Origin: an uncultured Clostridiaceae bacterium
Lineage (GTDB): Bacteria; Bacillota; Clostridia; Clostridiales; Clostridiaceae
NCBI GenBank assembly: GCA_946405135.1
Contig: CAMJGD010000013.1
Coordinates: 23,841 to 87,840, forward strand
Direction of reading: 5' to 3'
DNA: 64,000 nt
Shown: positions 56,752 through 64,000 of the stretch, one piece after another
Layout of the letters: each line of letters opens with the position of its first letter
How positions within the stretch are numbered: the stretch's first letter is position 1
Notes under the pieces: model-generated
The model's database searches: none
Told to the model about the DNA's origin: nothing
Seen by the model: only the letters and a program-made list of their open reading frames with translations
Program-made: the position numbers and the translations under genes

Positions 56752-57453
56752 ATGAGTTACAAAAAGGTATTGTTTATACTTTTTATCATTATGTCTAGTG
56801 TTTTTCTTTGTTTTAACAGTATTTATGAAGTCAATGTAAGTAGCCCTTTTAAGGGACAGATTGATCTGTTTCAGAAAGTATTAGACAATACAGAAGGTGA
56901 ATATTTAGAACAAGGCATTATAATAACATTTAATAAAGAAGTATACAGAGATATGAGTTATCAAGAGTTAGAAAAAGTGCTAAAAGAGCAATTGATATAT
57001 AGTGAAATAATTAATAAAGAAAGTGAAGGAATAGAGTTCCAAAATAAATACTTAAAAGGAACTATAAAAGAACAAGCTGAAGAGTTTACATTAAATATTA
57101 TCTTTCCTTACAAACAGGAATATGAAGAAGTTAAAGCTATGGCAGATAGTATAATCAGTACATTTAAAAACAGGTATAAGGATTTGAGCTATTCCCAATA
57201 CATGAAGATAGCCCTAAAAGGCGATGATACAAAATTTTATGCTGATATTATAGAAGGACTTTTAAATAAACTAGGGAGTAAAAATTTAAAGCAGATTAAT
57301 ATAAACTGTGGGATATCAGGTACTGCACTAACAGGCATATATAGGCCTATATCAGTAAATAATCAAGATATAGATTTTAATTATGCCATATGCAAGTATG
57401 AATCGGGAACATATATGATTATTGGAACGCCGGTAATTAGCTGTGCATATTAA
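56752..57453 (+). CDS. ywmB: YwmB family TATA-box-binding-like protein
   Basis: 233 aa, ATG 56752 with AGGGGGG. N-terminal signal or anchor (residues 4-22), then a DUF1779/YwmB domain (DLSYSQYMKIALKGDDTKFYADIIEGLLNKLG). The fold is TBP-like but the function is unknown. As in Bacillus it stands between atpC and murA/spoIID. An inverted repeat ATGAAATTAA/TTAATTTCAT lies upstream at 56665-56697. Confidence 0.8.
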   Translation: MSYKKVLFILFIIMSSVFLCFNSIYEVNVSSPFKGQIDLFQKVLDNTEGEYLEQGIIITFNKEVYRDMSYQELEKVLKEQLIYSEIINKESEGIEFQNKYLKGTIKEQAEEFTLNIIFPYKQEYEEVKAMADSIISTFKNRYKDLSYSQYMKIALKGDDTKFYADIIEGLLNKLGSKNLKQININCGISGTALTGIYRPISVNNQDIDFNYAICKYESGTYMIIGTPVISCAY

Positions 57454-57475
57454 CAATTAGAGGATGGAGGATATT

Positions 57476-58735
57476 ATGGAAAAAATAGTTGTAAAAGGTG
57501 GCTATAAGTTAAATGGAGAGGTAAATATTAGTTCAGCTAAAAATTCTGTACTGCCCATTATAGCGGCTAGTATATTATGTGGAGATAGATGTACCATAGA
57601 TAATGCACCTATGCTTGAAGATGTATTTGTAATATGTGATGTACTAAAATCTATAGGTGCAGACATATCTATTGACAAGGAGCACAGTAAGATAAATATA
57701 AATACAGGAACTATAATTTCTCAAGCAGAACCATCTAGTGAACTTGTAAGAAAGATGCGAGCATCTTTTTTGATTATGGGACCTATGCTATCTAGATTTG
57801 GAAGGGTAAAGCTATCCTTACCTGGAGGCTGTAATATAGGAAGCAGACCCATCGACTTGCATTTAAAAGGATTAAATGCGTTAGGAGCAAAAATTGATTT
57901 AGGTCATGGCTATGTAGAAGCCATTTCAAAAAAACTTATAGGAAATAAAATATATCTTGATTTTCCTTCGGTAGGGGCAACAGAAAATATTATGATGGCA
58001 GCAGTATTAGCAGAGGGTGAAACTATCATAGAGAATTCAGCCGAAGAACCTGAAATAGAAGATTTAGCTGATTTTTTAAATGGTATAGGCGCTAAAATTG
58101 AAGGTGCAGGTACAGGTACTATAAAGATAAAAGGGGTTAAGGATTTAAATGGAACTCTTCATAGACCTATATATGATAGAATTGAAGCTGGAACATATAT
58201 GGTTGCAGCTGCTATAACAGGTAGTAAAATAAAAATTAATGGAATAGATGAAGAACATTTAAAGCCTATAGTAGCAAAACTTACTGAATGTGGAGTACTG
58301 ATGGAGATAGAAGGAAACAGTGTTTGGGTAGATGGAAGAAATGAAATAAAACCCTTAGATATAAAAACTATGCCTTATCCGGGATTTCCCACAGATATGC
58401 AGCCACAAATGATGGGACTTTTATGTATAGCAGAAGGAACAAGCTTAATAACAGAAACTGTATTTGAAAATAGATTTATGCACATATCTGAAATGAAAAG
58501 AATGGGTGCTAATATAAAAATAGATGGAAGAAGTGCAGTTATAGAAGGTGTAAAAAGATTAACAGGCTCTGAAGTTAAAGCTACTGATTTAAGAGCAGGC
58601 GCTGCTATGATTTTATGCGGATTATCTGCAGAAGGTATTACTGAAATAAGTGATATATATCATGTAGATAGAGGTTATGTGCAAATAGAAGAAAAATTAA
58701 GAAAATTAGGAGCAGAAATAAAAAGAGTATATTAA
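57476..58735 (+). CDS. murA: UDP-N-acetylglucosamine 1-carboxyvinyltransferase
   Basis: 419 aa from ATG 57476 with ATGGAGGAT; an ATG at 57464 in frame lies inside that site. It has EPT-family repeats, KGGYKLNGEVNISSAKNSVLPIIAA, and the reactive Cys at 119 in LPGGCNIGSRPIDLH. It transfers enolpyruvate from PEP to UDP-GlcNAc, the first step of peptidoglycan synthesis. With Cys present the enzyme should be fosfomycin-sensitive. Located next to spoIID as is usual for one of two clostridial murA genes. Confidence 0.96.
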   Translation: MEKIVVKGGYKLNGEVNISSAKNSVLPIIAASILCGDRCTIDNAPMLEDVFVICDVLKSIGADISIDKEHSKININTGTIISQAEPSSELVRKMRASFLIMGPMLSRFGRVKLSLPGGCNIGSRPIDLHLKGLNALGAKIDLGHGYVEAISKKLIGNKIYLDFPSVGATENIMMAAVLAEGETIIENSAEEPEIEDLADFLNGIGAKIEGAGTGTIKIKGVKDLNGTLHRPIYDRIEAGTYMVAAAITGSKIKINGIDEEHLKPIVAKLTECGVLMEIEGNSVWVDGRNEIKPLDIKTMPYPGFPTDMQPQMMGLLCIAEGTSLITETVFENRFMHISEMKRMGANIKIDGRSAVIEGVKRLTGSEVKATDLRAGAAMILCGLSAEGITEISDIYHVDRGYVQIEEKLRKLGAEIKRVY

Positions 58736-58748
58736 ATTAGTAAATGAT

Positions 58749-58803
58749 AGAGCTTCCCACTGATAAATTCTACTATTAAAGTCAGTGGGAAAGCTCTTTT
58801 TTA
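58749..58803 (+). terminator. Terminator of murA
   Basis: AGAGCTT-CCCACTGA ... TCAGTGGGA-AAGCTCT with TTTTTT tail. Confidence 0.92.
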
Positions 58804-58823
58804 ATCAATATTATATTCCTTTG

Positions 58824-58853
58824 TAATATTCTAATTAAAATTGAGTATAATTA
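58824..58853 (+). promoter_or_regulatory. Possible sigma-E promoter of spoIID
   Basis: TAATATT at 58824-58830 matches the sigma-E -35 pattern KMATATT. The -10 candidate (TATAATTA at 58846, 15-bp spacer) matches only its ATA core. spoIID is sigma-E dependent in Bacillus. Weak evidence. Confidence 0.3.
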
Positions 58854-58898
58854 TAGAAATAAAATGTAACATTTTAAGTGAGAAAAGGTGGGGATATT

Positions 58899-59957
58899 TT
58901 GAGGGGAACTATATATACATTTGATTTTAAGAAAATAGTTTTAGCTTTTATATTTCTTATAAGCTTTATTATAATAGTGCCTTTAATAGTTTTCGGCGGA
59001 TGGAATAATAAAGCAGATAAATCAATTAAGGATAATAATAGTAAAATAAAAAATTATACTTTAAATAATGAAGATATTAATATGGAAAAAAAAGATTTTA
59101 CTAAAATAAAAGTTTATATAACTAAAGAAAATAAAATTGAAGAAATGGATTTAGAAGATTATGTTGCAGGTGTTGTTTCTTCAGAAATGCCAGTAAGTTT
59201 TGGAATAGAAGCTCTAAAAGCTCAGGCTGTAGCAGCTAGAACTTATGCTCTATCTAAAATGATTAATAATTGCAAAAATGCTCAAGGAGCAGATGTATGT
59301 GATAGCACCCATTGTCAAGTATTTATGTCTAAAGAATCCAGAATGAAGAGTTGGGAGAGTAAACATTCTGAAGAATATTGGAATAAAGTATTAGAGTCGG
59401 TACAAAAAACAAAAGGAGAAGTACTTACTTATGATGGAAGTATTGCAATGGGCGCTTACTATTTTTCTACAAGTTCAGGTAAAACAGAAAATGCTTCTGA
59501 AGTATTTGCTTCCAATATACCTTATTTAAAATCAGTAAATAGTCCTGGAGAAGAGATAGCACCTAAATTTAAAACTGGTGTTTCTATACCTAATTCAAAT
59601 TTTATAAATAAAATTAATAATGAGTATAAAGATGCTAACTTATCTAAAAATAACTACAAGGACAAAGTAAAGATATTAAGCAGAAATGAAGGCGGGTCTG
59701 TTAGGGAAATTAAGTTAGGTGGAACCACAATATCAGGTACTAAATTCAGAAGCTTGTTTAATCTTAATTCAGCTAATTTTACAATAAATTACAATAAGGG
59801 AAATGTGGAGATAGTATGTAAAGGCTATGGACATGGTCTTGGTATGAGCCAATGGGGGGCTAATGCTATGGCTAAGTCAGGTAATAGTTATAAAAAAATA
59901 TTGGAGCATTATTATAAAGGTATAGAAATTAAAAATATAGATTCTTTAAAATTATAA
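58899..59957 (+). CDS. spoIID: Stage II sporulation protein D
   Basis: 352 aa from TTG 58899, 5 nt after AAAGGTGGGG; an in-frame GTG at 58878 precedes the site. N-terminal membrane anchor (IVLAFIFLISFIIIVPLIVF), then the lytic transglycosylase domain: VSSEMPVSFGIEALKAQAVAARTYAL with catalytic Glu, TYDGSIAMGAYYFSTSSGKTENA, and GYGHGLGMSQWGANAM. It cleaves glycan strands denuded of stem peptides during engulfment. It is the first of the spoIID-spoIIQ-spoIIID-mbl group. Confidence 0.95.
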   Translation: MRGTIYTFDFKKIVLAFIFLISFIIIVPLIVFGGWNNKADKSIKDNNSKIKNYTLNNEDINMEKKDFTKIKVYITKENKIEEMDLEDYVAGVVSSEMPVSFGIEALKAQAVAARTYALSKMINNCKNAQGADVCDSTHCQVFMSKESRMKSWESKHSEEYWNKVLESVQKTKGEVLTYDGSIAMGAYYFSTSSGKTENASEVFASNIPYLKSVNSPGEEIAPKFKTGVSIPNSNFINKINNEYKDANLSKNNYKDKVKILSRNEGGSVREIKLGGTTISGTKFRSLFNLNSANFTINYNKGNVEIVCKGYGHGLGMSQWGANAMAKSGNSYKKILEHYYKGIEIKNIDSLKL

Positions 59958-59966
59958 AATTTTAGA

Positions 59967-60020
59967 TATAAAAGCAGTGTATCTTAAGGAATTATTAGGA
60001 TGCACTGCTTTTATATTAAA
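59967..60020 (+). terminator. Terminator of spoIID
   Basis: TATAAAAGCAGTG at 59967-59979 pairs with TGCACTGCTTTTATA at 60001-60015; the U-tract is short. Confidence 0.7.
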
Positions 60021-60080
60021 CAAAATTCAAAAAATGTAGAAAATAAATGAAAAAAATAGAAATAAAATTGCTAAATATAT

Positions 60081-60109
60081 GTATTTTTTTTTCTTAACGG
60101 GACAGACTA
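60081..60109 (+). promoter_or_regulatory. Sigma-F-like promoter of spoIIQ
   Basis: GTATT at 60081-60085, 14-bp spacer, GGACAGACTA at 60100-60109, one deviation from GGnRAnAnTW. Same spacing as the spoIIR promoter. 18 bp upstream of the ATG. Confidence 0.55.
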
Positions 60110-60127
60110 AAAAATGGAGGTGTTCAT

Positions 60128-60865
60128 ATGGACAAAAAATTACAAGACAAATCATCTAACTTTTTTAAGAAAGAAGGCTTTTATGTAATACTATTTATTT
60201 GCCTATGCATAGTAGCCACAGTAGCTGTAATAACAGCTAAAAATGGTAAAACTCTTAAAACAAAACCACCAGTGGTAGAAAATAAAGTTAATACTCCTAA
60301 AAAATTGGCACAGAATATAGATGAGCCAAAGCTTGATATGGAAAATGCTCTTCAGGTTAAAAAAGATAAAGAAAAAGAGTCAAACAAGAGCACTACATCT
60401 AATTCCAAGAATATTACCACAGTATCAAAAACTACAGATACAAAGTTTATAAAGCCAGTAGATGGAGTTCTTGGAAGATCATATACGGAGGATACCATTT
60501 ACTGTGAAACCTTAGGTACTTGGAGAACTAAATCCGGTATAGATATAAAGGCGCAGTTAGGAACTAAAGTAGTTGCTAGTGCAGATGGTGTTGTTGAAAA
60601 AATTGACAACGATAATACTGAATTAGGCAAATACATAGTAATAAATCATCAAAATGGAATAAAAACCATTTACTCTAATTTAGATGAAAATGTTTCTGTA
60701 AAAAAAGACCAAAAAATTACAAAAGGACAGCAGATAGGAAAGATAGGTAAAACTGCAGGAAACTATAGCAATGAAAAATATGGAGATCATCTTCATTTTG
60801 AAGTGCTAAAAGATAACGCAGGTATAGATCCAACTAAATATATAAAATATGAAGCTTCAAGATAA
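60128..60865 (+). CDS. spoIIQ: SpoIIQ-type M23/LytM domain protein with incomplete zinc site
   Basis: 245 aa, ATG 60128 with GGAGGTG. N-terminal membrane helix (FYVILFICLCIVATVAVITA), a Ser/Lys/Thr-rich linker, then LytM at about 120-240 (GVLGRSYTEDTIY; GTKVVASADGVVEKI; GDHLHFEVLKD). The first zinc motif HxxxD reads K135-S-G-I-D139, so the His ligand is missing, while HLH at 221-223 remains. It is therefore probably not a peptidase. In Bacillus SpoIIQ is also degenerate and bridges the septum with SpoIIIAH. A sigma-F-like promoter precedes it. Confidence 0.85.
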   Translation: MDKKLQDKSSNFFKKEGFYVILFICLCIVATVAVITAKNGKTLKTKPPVVENKVNTPKKLAQNIDEPKLDMENALQVKKDKEKESNKSTTSNSKNITTVSKTTDTKFIKPVDGVLGRSYTEDTIYCETLGTWRTKSGIDIKAQLGTKVVASADGVVEKIDNDNTELGKYIVINHQNGIKTIYSNLDENVSVKKDQKITKGQQIGKIGKTAGNYSNEKYGDHLHFEVLKDNAGIDPTKYIKYEASR

Positions 60866-60875
60866 TTAATCATTT

Positions 60876-60911
60876 ATTCGGCTATTTTCATATATATGAA
60901 AATAGCCGAAT
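60876..60911. repeat. 36-bp perfect palindrome between spoIIQ and spoIIID
   Basis: ATTCGGCTATTTTCATAT (60876-60893) is followed directly by its exact reverse complement (60894-60911). No T-tract follows on either strand, so it differs from the other terminators in the window. It may still terminate spoIIQ, or be a protein-binding site. Confidence 0.7.
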
Positions 60912-60985
60912 GTAAACAATTTTAAAGTAATTTCAAACATGTAATCAGCATATTTATAAATATAGAAGATTGAGGAGGTAGCATT

Positions 60986-61240
60986 TTGAAAGATTACATT
61001 GAAGAAAGAGTTTTAGAGGTAGCCAAGTATATAATAGATTCAAAAGCTACGATAAGAAAAACTGCAAAGGTTTTTGGTGTGAGTAAAAGTACTATACACA
61101 AGGATATGACAGAAAGATTACCTAAAATCAACCCAGTGATTGCTAAAGAAGCAAAAACTGTTTTAGAAATAAATAAGGCTGAAAGGCATATAAGGGGCGG
61201 AAAAGCTACTAAAATGAAGTACAAGGCTATTGAAGGATAA
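60986..61240 (+). CDS. spoIIID: Stage III sporulation transcriptional regulator SpoIIID
   Basis: 84 aa from TTG 60986 with GAGGAGGT. Helix-turn-helix ATIRKTAKVFGVSKSTIHKDM and the basic C-terminal helix (RHIRGGKATKMKYK) are both typical. It is a mother-cell DNA-binding protein that modulates the sigma-E regulon and sigK. It precedes mbl by 92 bp as in Bacillus. Confidence 0.96.
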   Translation: MKDYIEERVLEVAKYIIDSKATIRKTAKVFGVSKSTIHKDMTERLPKINPVIAKEAKTVLEINKAERHIRGGKATKMKYKAIEG

Positions 61241-61332
61241 CCACATTCCTAGTATAATAATAAAGAGATTTATAAAGGTAATTATTGTTTATAATTTGAT
61301 GATAAAATATATAATTAGAGGTGAATTTTGGG

Positions 61333-62364
61333 ATGTGGTTTTGGAATATGGGGACTGATATGGGGATTGATTTAGGGACTGCTACAGTACTTGTTTACAT
61401 TAAAGGAAAAGGAGTAATTTTAGAAGAACCATCTGTGGTTGCAATAGATAAAAGCAACAACAAGATTTTAGCTGTAGGGGAAGAAGCAAGACAGATGATA
61501 GGCAGGACTCCTGGTAATATTGTGGCAGTTAGACCTTTAAAAGATGGAGTTATATCAGATTATGATATGACTGAAAAGATGCTTAGCCATTTTATTAAGA
61601 AAGCTTGTGGTAAAAGAAAAATATCTGCTCCAAAGGTTATGATCTGTGTTCCATGTCAAGCTACAGAGGTGGAAAAGAGAGCTGTAAAGGATGCCGCTGT
61701 ACATGCAGGAGCTAAAAAGATTTATCTTATAGAAGAACCTCTAGCAGCAGCAGTAGGATCAGGAATAAATATTATGAAACCAAGTGGAAATATGGTTATA
61801 GATATAGGAGGGGGTACTACAGATATCGCAGTTATATCTTTAGGAGGTATAGTGGTAAGATCCTCTATAAAGGTAGCAGGAGATAAATTCGATGAGGCCA
61901 TCATAAAATATGTTAGAAAAAAACATAAATTGATGATTGGAGAAAGAACTGCTGAAAATCTAAAGATAAATATAGGAAATGCCTTTGAAAGCGAAGAATT
62001 ATATATGGATATAAGAGGAAGGGATCTTATTACTGGATTACCTAAAAACGTTACAGTATCTTCTTCAGAAATGAGAGAAGCATTAGATGATACTGTAATG
62101 TCTATAGTAGAGACTACACATTCTGTGTTAGAAAAAACCCCACCAGAATTAGCTGCGGATATTGCAGAAAATGGAATTTATATGACTGGAGGAGGATCTC
62201 TTTTAAAAGGATTAGATAAGCTTATATCACATATGGAAAAAGTTCCTGTACATATATCTGAGCAAGCAGTTTCTTGTGTAGCTATGGGCACTGGAATGGT
62301 GCTTGATTATTTGGACAAATATAATGTAACCATAGAAGATGGTGAAGTAACATTAATTGATTAG
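61333..62364 (+). CDS. mbl: Rod-shape determining actin homologue (Mbl/MreB family)
   Basis: 343 aa from ATG 61333, 8 nt after AGAGGTGA; a GTG at 61321 lies within that site. It has actin-fold motifs: MGIDLGTATVLVYIKGKG (phosphate 1), DIGGGTTDIAVI (phosphate 2), YMTGGGSLLKGLD (adenosine). The N-terminal WFWNMG could be an amphipathic membrane anchor. MreB-type filaments guide lateral wall synthesis. The spoIIID-mbl neighbourhood identifies it as the Mbl paralogue. Confidence 0.93.
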   Translation: MWFWNMGTDMGIDLGTATVLVYIKGKGVILEEPSVVAIDKSNNKILAVGEEARQMIGRTPGNIVAVRPLKDGVISDYDMTEKMLSHFIKKACGKRKISAPKVMICVPCQATEVEKRAVKDAAVHAGAKKIYLIEEPLAAAVGSGINIMKPSGNMVIDIGGGTTDIAVISLGGIVVRSSIKVAGDKFDEAIIKYVRKKHKLMIGERTAENLKINIGNAFESEELYMDIRGRDLITGLPKNVTVSSSEMREALDDTVMSIVETTHSVLEKTPPELAADIAENGIYMTGGGSLLKGLDKLISHMEKVPVHISEQAVSCVAMGTGMVLDYLDKYNVTIEDGEVTLID

Positions 62365-62371
62365 AATATAT

Positions 62372-62418
62372 AAAGTAAACTCTACAATTATTTTGTATTT
62401 GTGGAGTTTACTTTTTTG
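62372..62418 (+). terminator. Terminator of mbl
   Basis: AAAGTAAACTCTACAA at 62372-62387 pairs with TTGTGGAGTTTACTTTTTT at 62399-62417 (one G-U). Confidence 0.9.
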
Positions 62419-62429
62419 ATATCATACTA

Positions 62430-62963
62430 TTATTCAGTATAGTTATGATTAAGATATATGGAATGAAACAATGAGTCCACTATAACTTTTGCCATATCAA
62501 AAATCAAGTTCAATCGTATGCTTCTATTTGTAAACACCTCAGAATTTTCAAAGGAATCCACTATACCTATTATAGAGTTTTCTCCTACATCTGGTAAACA
62601 CTTTCCTACTCCTTTCCCTGGGTGTATAGGATAATCTCTACATTGAATTTCACCAATAGAATCTTTATCACCTAGACAGGCATCTATACCAAGTATATTA
62701 GATTTTGGATGTAAAAATTTTATATCTTCTGTTTTCTGCTCAAGATTAAGGGCATGAATAGGAGAGGATATGGTGCCATATACAGGTAAAGGAAAGTGTT
62801 TTTCCTTTAGCATAGTTCCTACTAAAGGACCTAGGCAGTCGCCTATACACCTATCAGTACCTATACATATAATAACTGTACTAAGATTTATATAATCTTT
62901 TAAAAAATAAGCAATTTCATAGTAAGCAAGTTTATTATTATAGTGAATTCGCATTTTATTCAA
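62430..62963 (-). CDS. yyaC: YyaC family spore protein (DUF1256, GPR-like fold)
   Basis: 177 aa from TTG 62963 with GGAGGTGA 8 nt upstream. DUF1256 features are IICIGTDRCIGDCLGPLVG, YGTISSPIHALNL, NILGIDACLGD and HPGKGVGKCLPDVG. It is related in fold to the germination protease GPR and to hydrogenase maturation proteases, and is associated with spores in Firmicutes. The substrate is unknown. It is convergent with mbl. Confidence 0.9.
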   Translation of the reverse strand: MNKMRIHYNNKLAYYEIAYFLKDYINLSTVIICIGTDRCIGDCLGPLVGTMLKEKHFPLPVYGTISSPIHALNLEQKTEDIKFLHPKSNILGIDACLGDKDSIGEIQCRDYPIHPGKGVGKCLPDVGENSIIGIVDSFENSEVFTNRSIRLNLIFDMAKVIVDSLFHSIYLNHNYTE

Positions 62964-63081
62964 AAAAATTTCACCTCCTCAATAAATTTATATGAAGTAA
63001 ATTTATTTATTATTAACTGAATAAAAATATTTCATAATGAAAGAATTATTAATAGGATCATATTTGGGAGGAGGAATTTCT

Positions 63082-63771
63082 TTGTATAGAAAGATAATGA
63101 GTTTTTTAGTCATAGTTTCAACAGGACTAAGTGTTTTTACAATGCTTTATAGCACCTATCCTTTAAAGGAAACTATTTTTAATACAAATAAAGAGAAAAC
63201 AGAAATTTCAGCTGAGCAGAATAATTTAGTTACTGAAGAGTCTAAAAAAAGTAATAGTTATTCAGATAACAAAGATAAAGATAGTGAAAACTCAGTAAAT
63301 AACAAAGATGAGAATTACCAAGAGAATAAAAAAGAATCGCAAAAAGAATCATCAAAAGATAAACAGATTGTTAAGAAATCAAAAGATATAGAAAAACCAC
63401 CTTTAAAAGAAGAGTCTATTTCTAGTGTATCTGAGGATAAACTTAAAGAAGAAGTATCGGAAGATAAAATTAAGGAAAGCGAAGTTAAGAATAAAAATTC
63501 ATGTCCTGTATTTAGTGTTCAAAAAGAAAATATACCTGATAAACTTACTATTAATGAAAAGGGAAAGCTATTTCGTATTTCCAATAAATTATCTGCTATA
63601 GATTATGGTAAGCTTATGGAGTATATAAATCAGGATGATGATGAGAAAGCTGTAAGAGATTCATTAAGACTGCTAAAAACAAGATTATCAAAGAAAGATT
63701 ATGAAGAAATAAAAAATATAATGAAGAGATTTGTAAATAATATAGAGGAGTTTGAAAAGATAAATAGTTAA
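63082..63771 (+). CDS. Hypothetical anchored protein with Lys/Glu-rich linker
   Basis: 229 aa from TTG 63082, spaced 7 nt after GGAGGAGG; an ATG at 63037 lies in frame but has no site. Not recognised. Architecture: membrane helix (IMSFLVIVSTGLSVFTMLY), then about 110 residues of charged low-complexity (Lys, Glu, Ser, Asn), then a conserved-looking helical C-terminus from about residue 160 (KLTINEKGKLFRISNKLSAIDYGKL). The C-terminal part is likely outside the membrane. Confidence 0.65.
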   Translation: MYRKIMSFLVIVSTGLSVFTMLYSTYPLKETIFNTNKEKTEISAEQNNLVTEESKKSNSYSDNKDKDSENSVNNKDENYQENKKESQKESSKDKQIVKKSKDIEKPPLKEESISSVSEDKLKEEVSEDKIKESEVKNKNSCPVFSVQKENIPDKLTINEKGKLFRISNKLSAIDYGKLMEYINQDDDEKAVRDSLRLLKTRLSKKDYEEIKNIMKRFVNNIEEFEKINS

Positions 63772-63855
63772 TACAAATAGAGTATTATGATGGATTAATT
63801 TAAAGGTATTAAGAGAAAATAAAAGATAATTCTTTATAAAAGCTATATTTATCAT

Positions 63856-63884
63856 TTGAATTTGTGATGATTAGTCTGTATACT
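63856..63884 (+). promoter_or_regulatory. Predicted promoter of the tRNA-Thr
   Basis: TTGAAT at 63856-63861, 17-bp spacer, TATACT at 63879-63884; the tRNA starts 62 bp after the -10. Confidence 0.5.
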
Positions 63885-63946
63885 ATTCCTTGTCGACGAG
63901 ATATGAATTAAAAATCTTGTTAACAAAGAAATTAAATGATTGATGT

Positions 63947-64000
63947 GCTGGCATGGCTCAATTGGCAGAGCAGCTGACTTGTAATCAGCAGGTTGTAGGT
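63947..64000 (+). tRNA. tRNA-Thr (anticodon TGT), 3' part cut by window end
   Basis: The sequence starts with acceptor GCTGGCA and D-arm GCTC...GAGC. The anticodon arm GCTGA-CTTGTAA-TCAGC has loop CTTGTAA, so the anticodon is TGT (reads ACA). The TpsiC arm is only partly inside and the 3' acceptor strand is beyond the window. Confidence 0.92.

Noticed and set aside
60948..60975. Sigma-E promoter for spoIIID (GCATATT at 60948)
   Set aside because: The -35 match is perfect, but no CATACAnT-like -10 occurs at 13-15 bp; the expected position falls on the ribosome binding site.

Overview
The window is A+T-rich and reads as one chromosomal segment of a mesophilic, endospore-forming anaerobe of Clostridium cluster I (C. 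botulinum group I / C. sporogenes-like). The reasons are the strong GGAGG ribosome binding sites with frequent TTG starts, a dense set of sporulation genes (yabG, sipL, spoIIR, ypeB, spoIID, spoIIQ, spoIIID, yyaC, CotS family), a clostridial thiolase, and the Firmicute order prfA - sua5 - ywlE - rpiB - upp - comEB - wecA/wecB - atp operon. Most genes are on the + strand. I see no prophage, IS transposase or CRISPR array.

Region by region. 1-4.6 kb: the start of a secreted protein gene leaving the window, a radical SAM/SPASM-like protein, a membrane-anchored endonuclease/exonuclease/phosphatase-fold protein and an orphan solute-binding lipoprotein. 4.6-13.4 kb: a spore-coat type cluster with two copies of a divergent module (GT4 glycosyltransferase on -, CotS kinase-fold protein on +), a further CotS gene and a degenerate CotS-like gene; a two-gene DNA modification/repair radical SAM cassette (TIGR03916/TIGR03915) lies between the copies. 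13.5-21.2 kb: two small membrane proteins, yabG, veg behind tandem promoters, a predicted antisense-strand small RNA, sipL, and a cyanophycinase/cyanophycin synthetase pair. 21.3-29.8 kb: ispE, a tricistronic GerA-type germinant receptor with a small membrane protein in front, spoIIR with a sigma-F-like promoter, an MGDG-synthase-type glycosyltransferase and ypeB with a sigma-G-like promoter.

29.8-48 kb: a PP-loop/NFACT-R fusion, a DUF1934 protein, a sensor-less sigma-54 activator, a lone DnaA domain IV-like protein, pyrG, a zinc-ribbon-like protein, rho, rpmE, a 210-bp structured repeat with terminal inverted repeats, tdk, a DUF1385-PrmC fusion, prfA, a ZIP transporter whose ribosome binding site is inside a hairpin, sua5, ywlE, rpiB, upp, comEB, wecA and wecB. 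48-56.5 kb: thiolase (with a Rex-like site) and the complete nine-gene F1Fo ATP synthase operon, whose c subunit lacks the sodium ligands. 56.7-64 kb: ywmB, murA, spoIID, a spoIIQ with a broken LytM zinc site and a sigma-F-like promoter, spoIIID, mbl, yyaC, an unknown coiled protein, and a tRNA-Thr cut by the right edge.

The sporulation genes span the main stages: forespore-to-mother-cell signalling (spoIIR), engulfment (spoIID, spoIIQ), mother-cell control (spoIIID), coat attachment and processing (sipL, yabG, CotS/GT4), storage polymer (cphAB), and germination (ger operon, ypeB, yyaC). The least explained items are the predicted sRNA at 15.7 kb, the inverted-repeat element at 37.1 kb, the ZIP leader hairpin, the truncated CotS relative and the atpE-atpF intercistronic structure.
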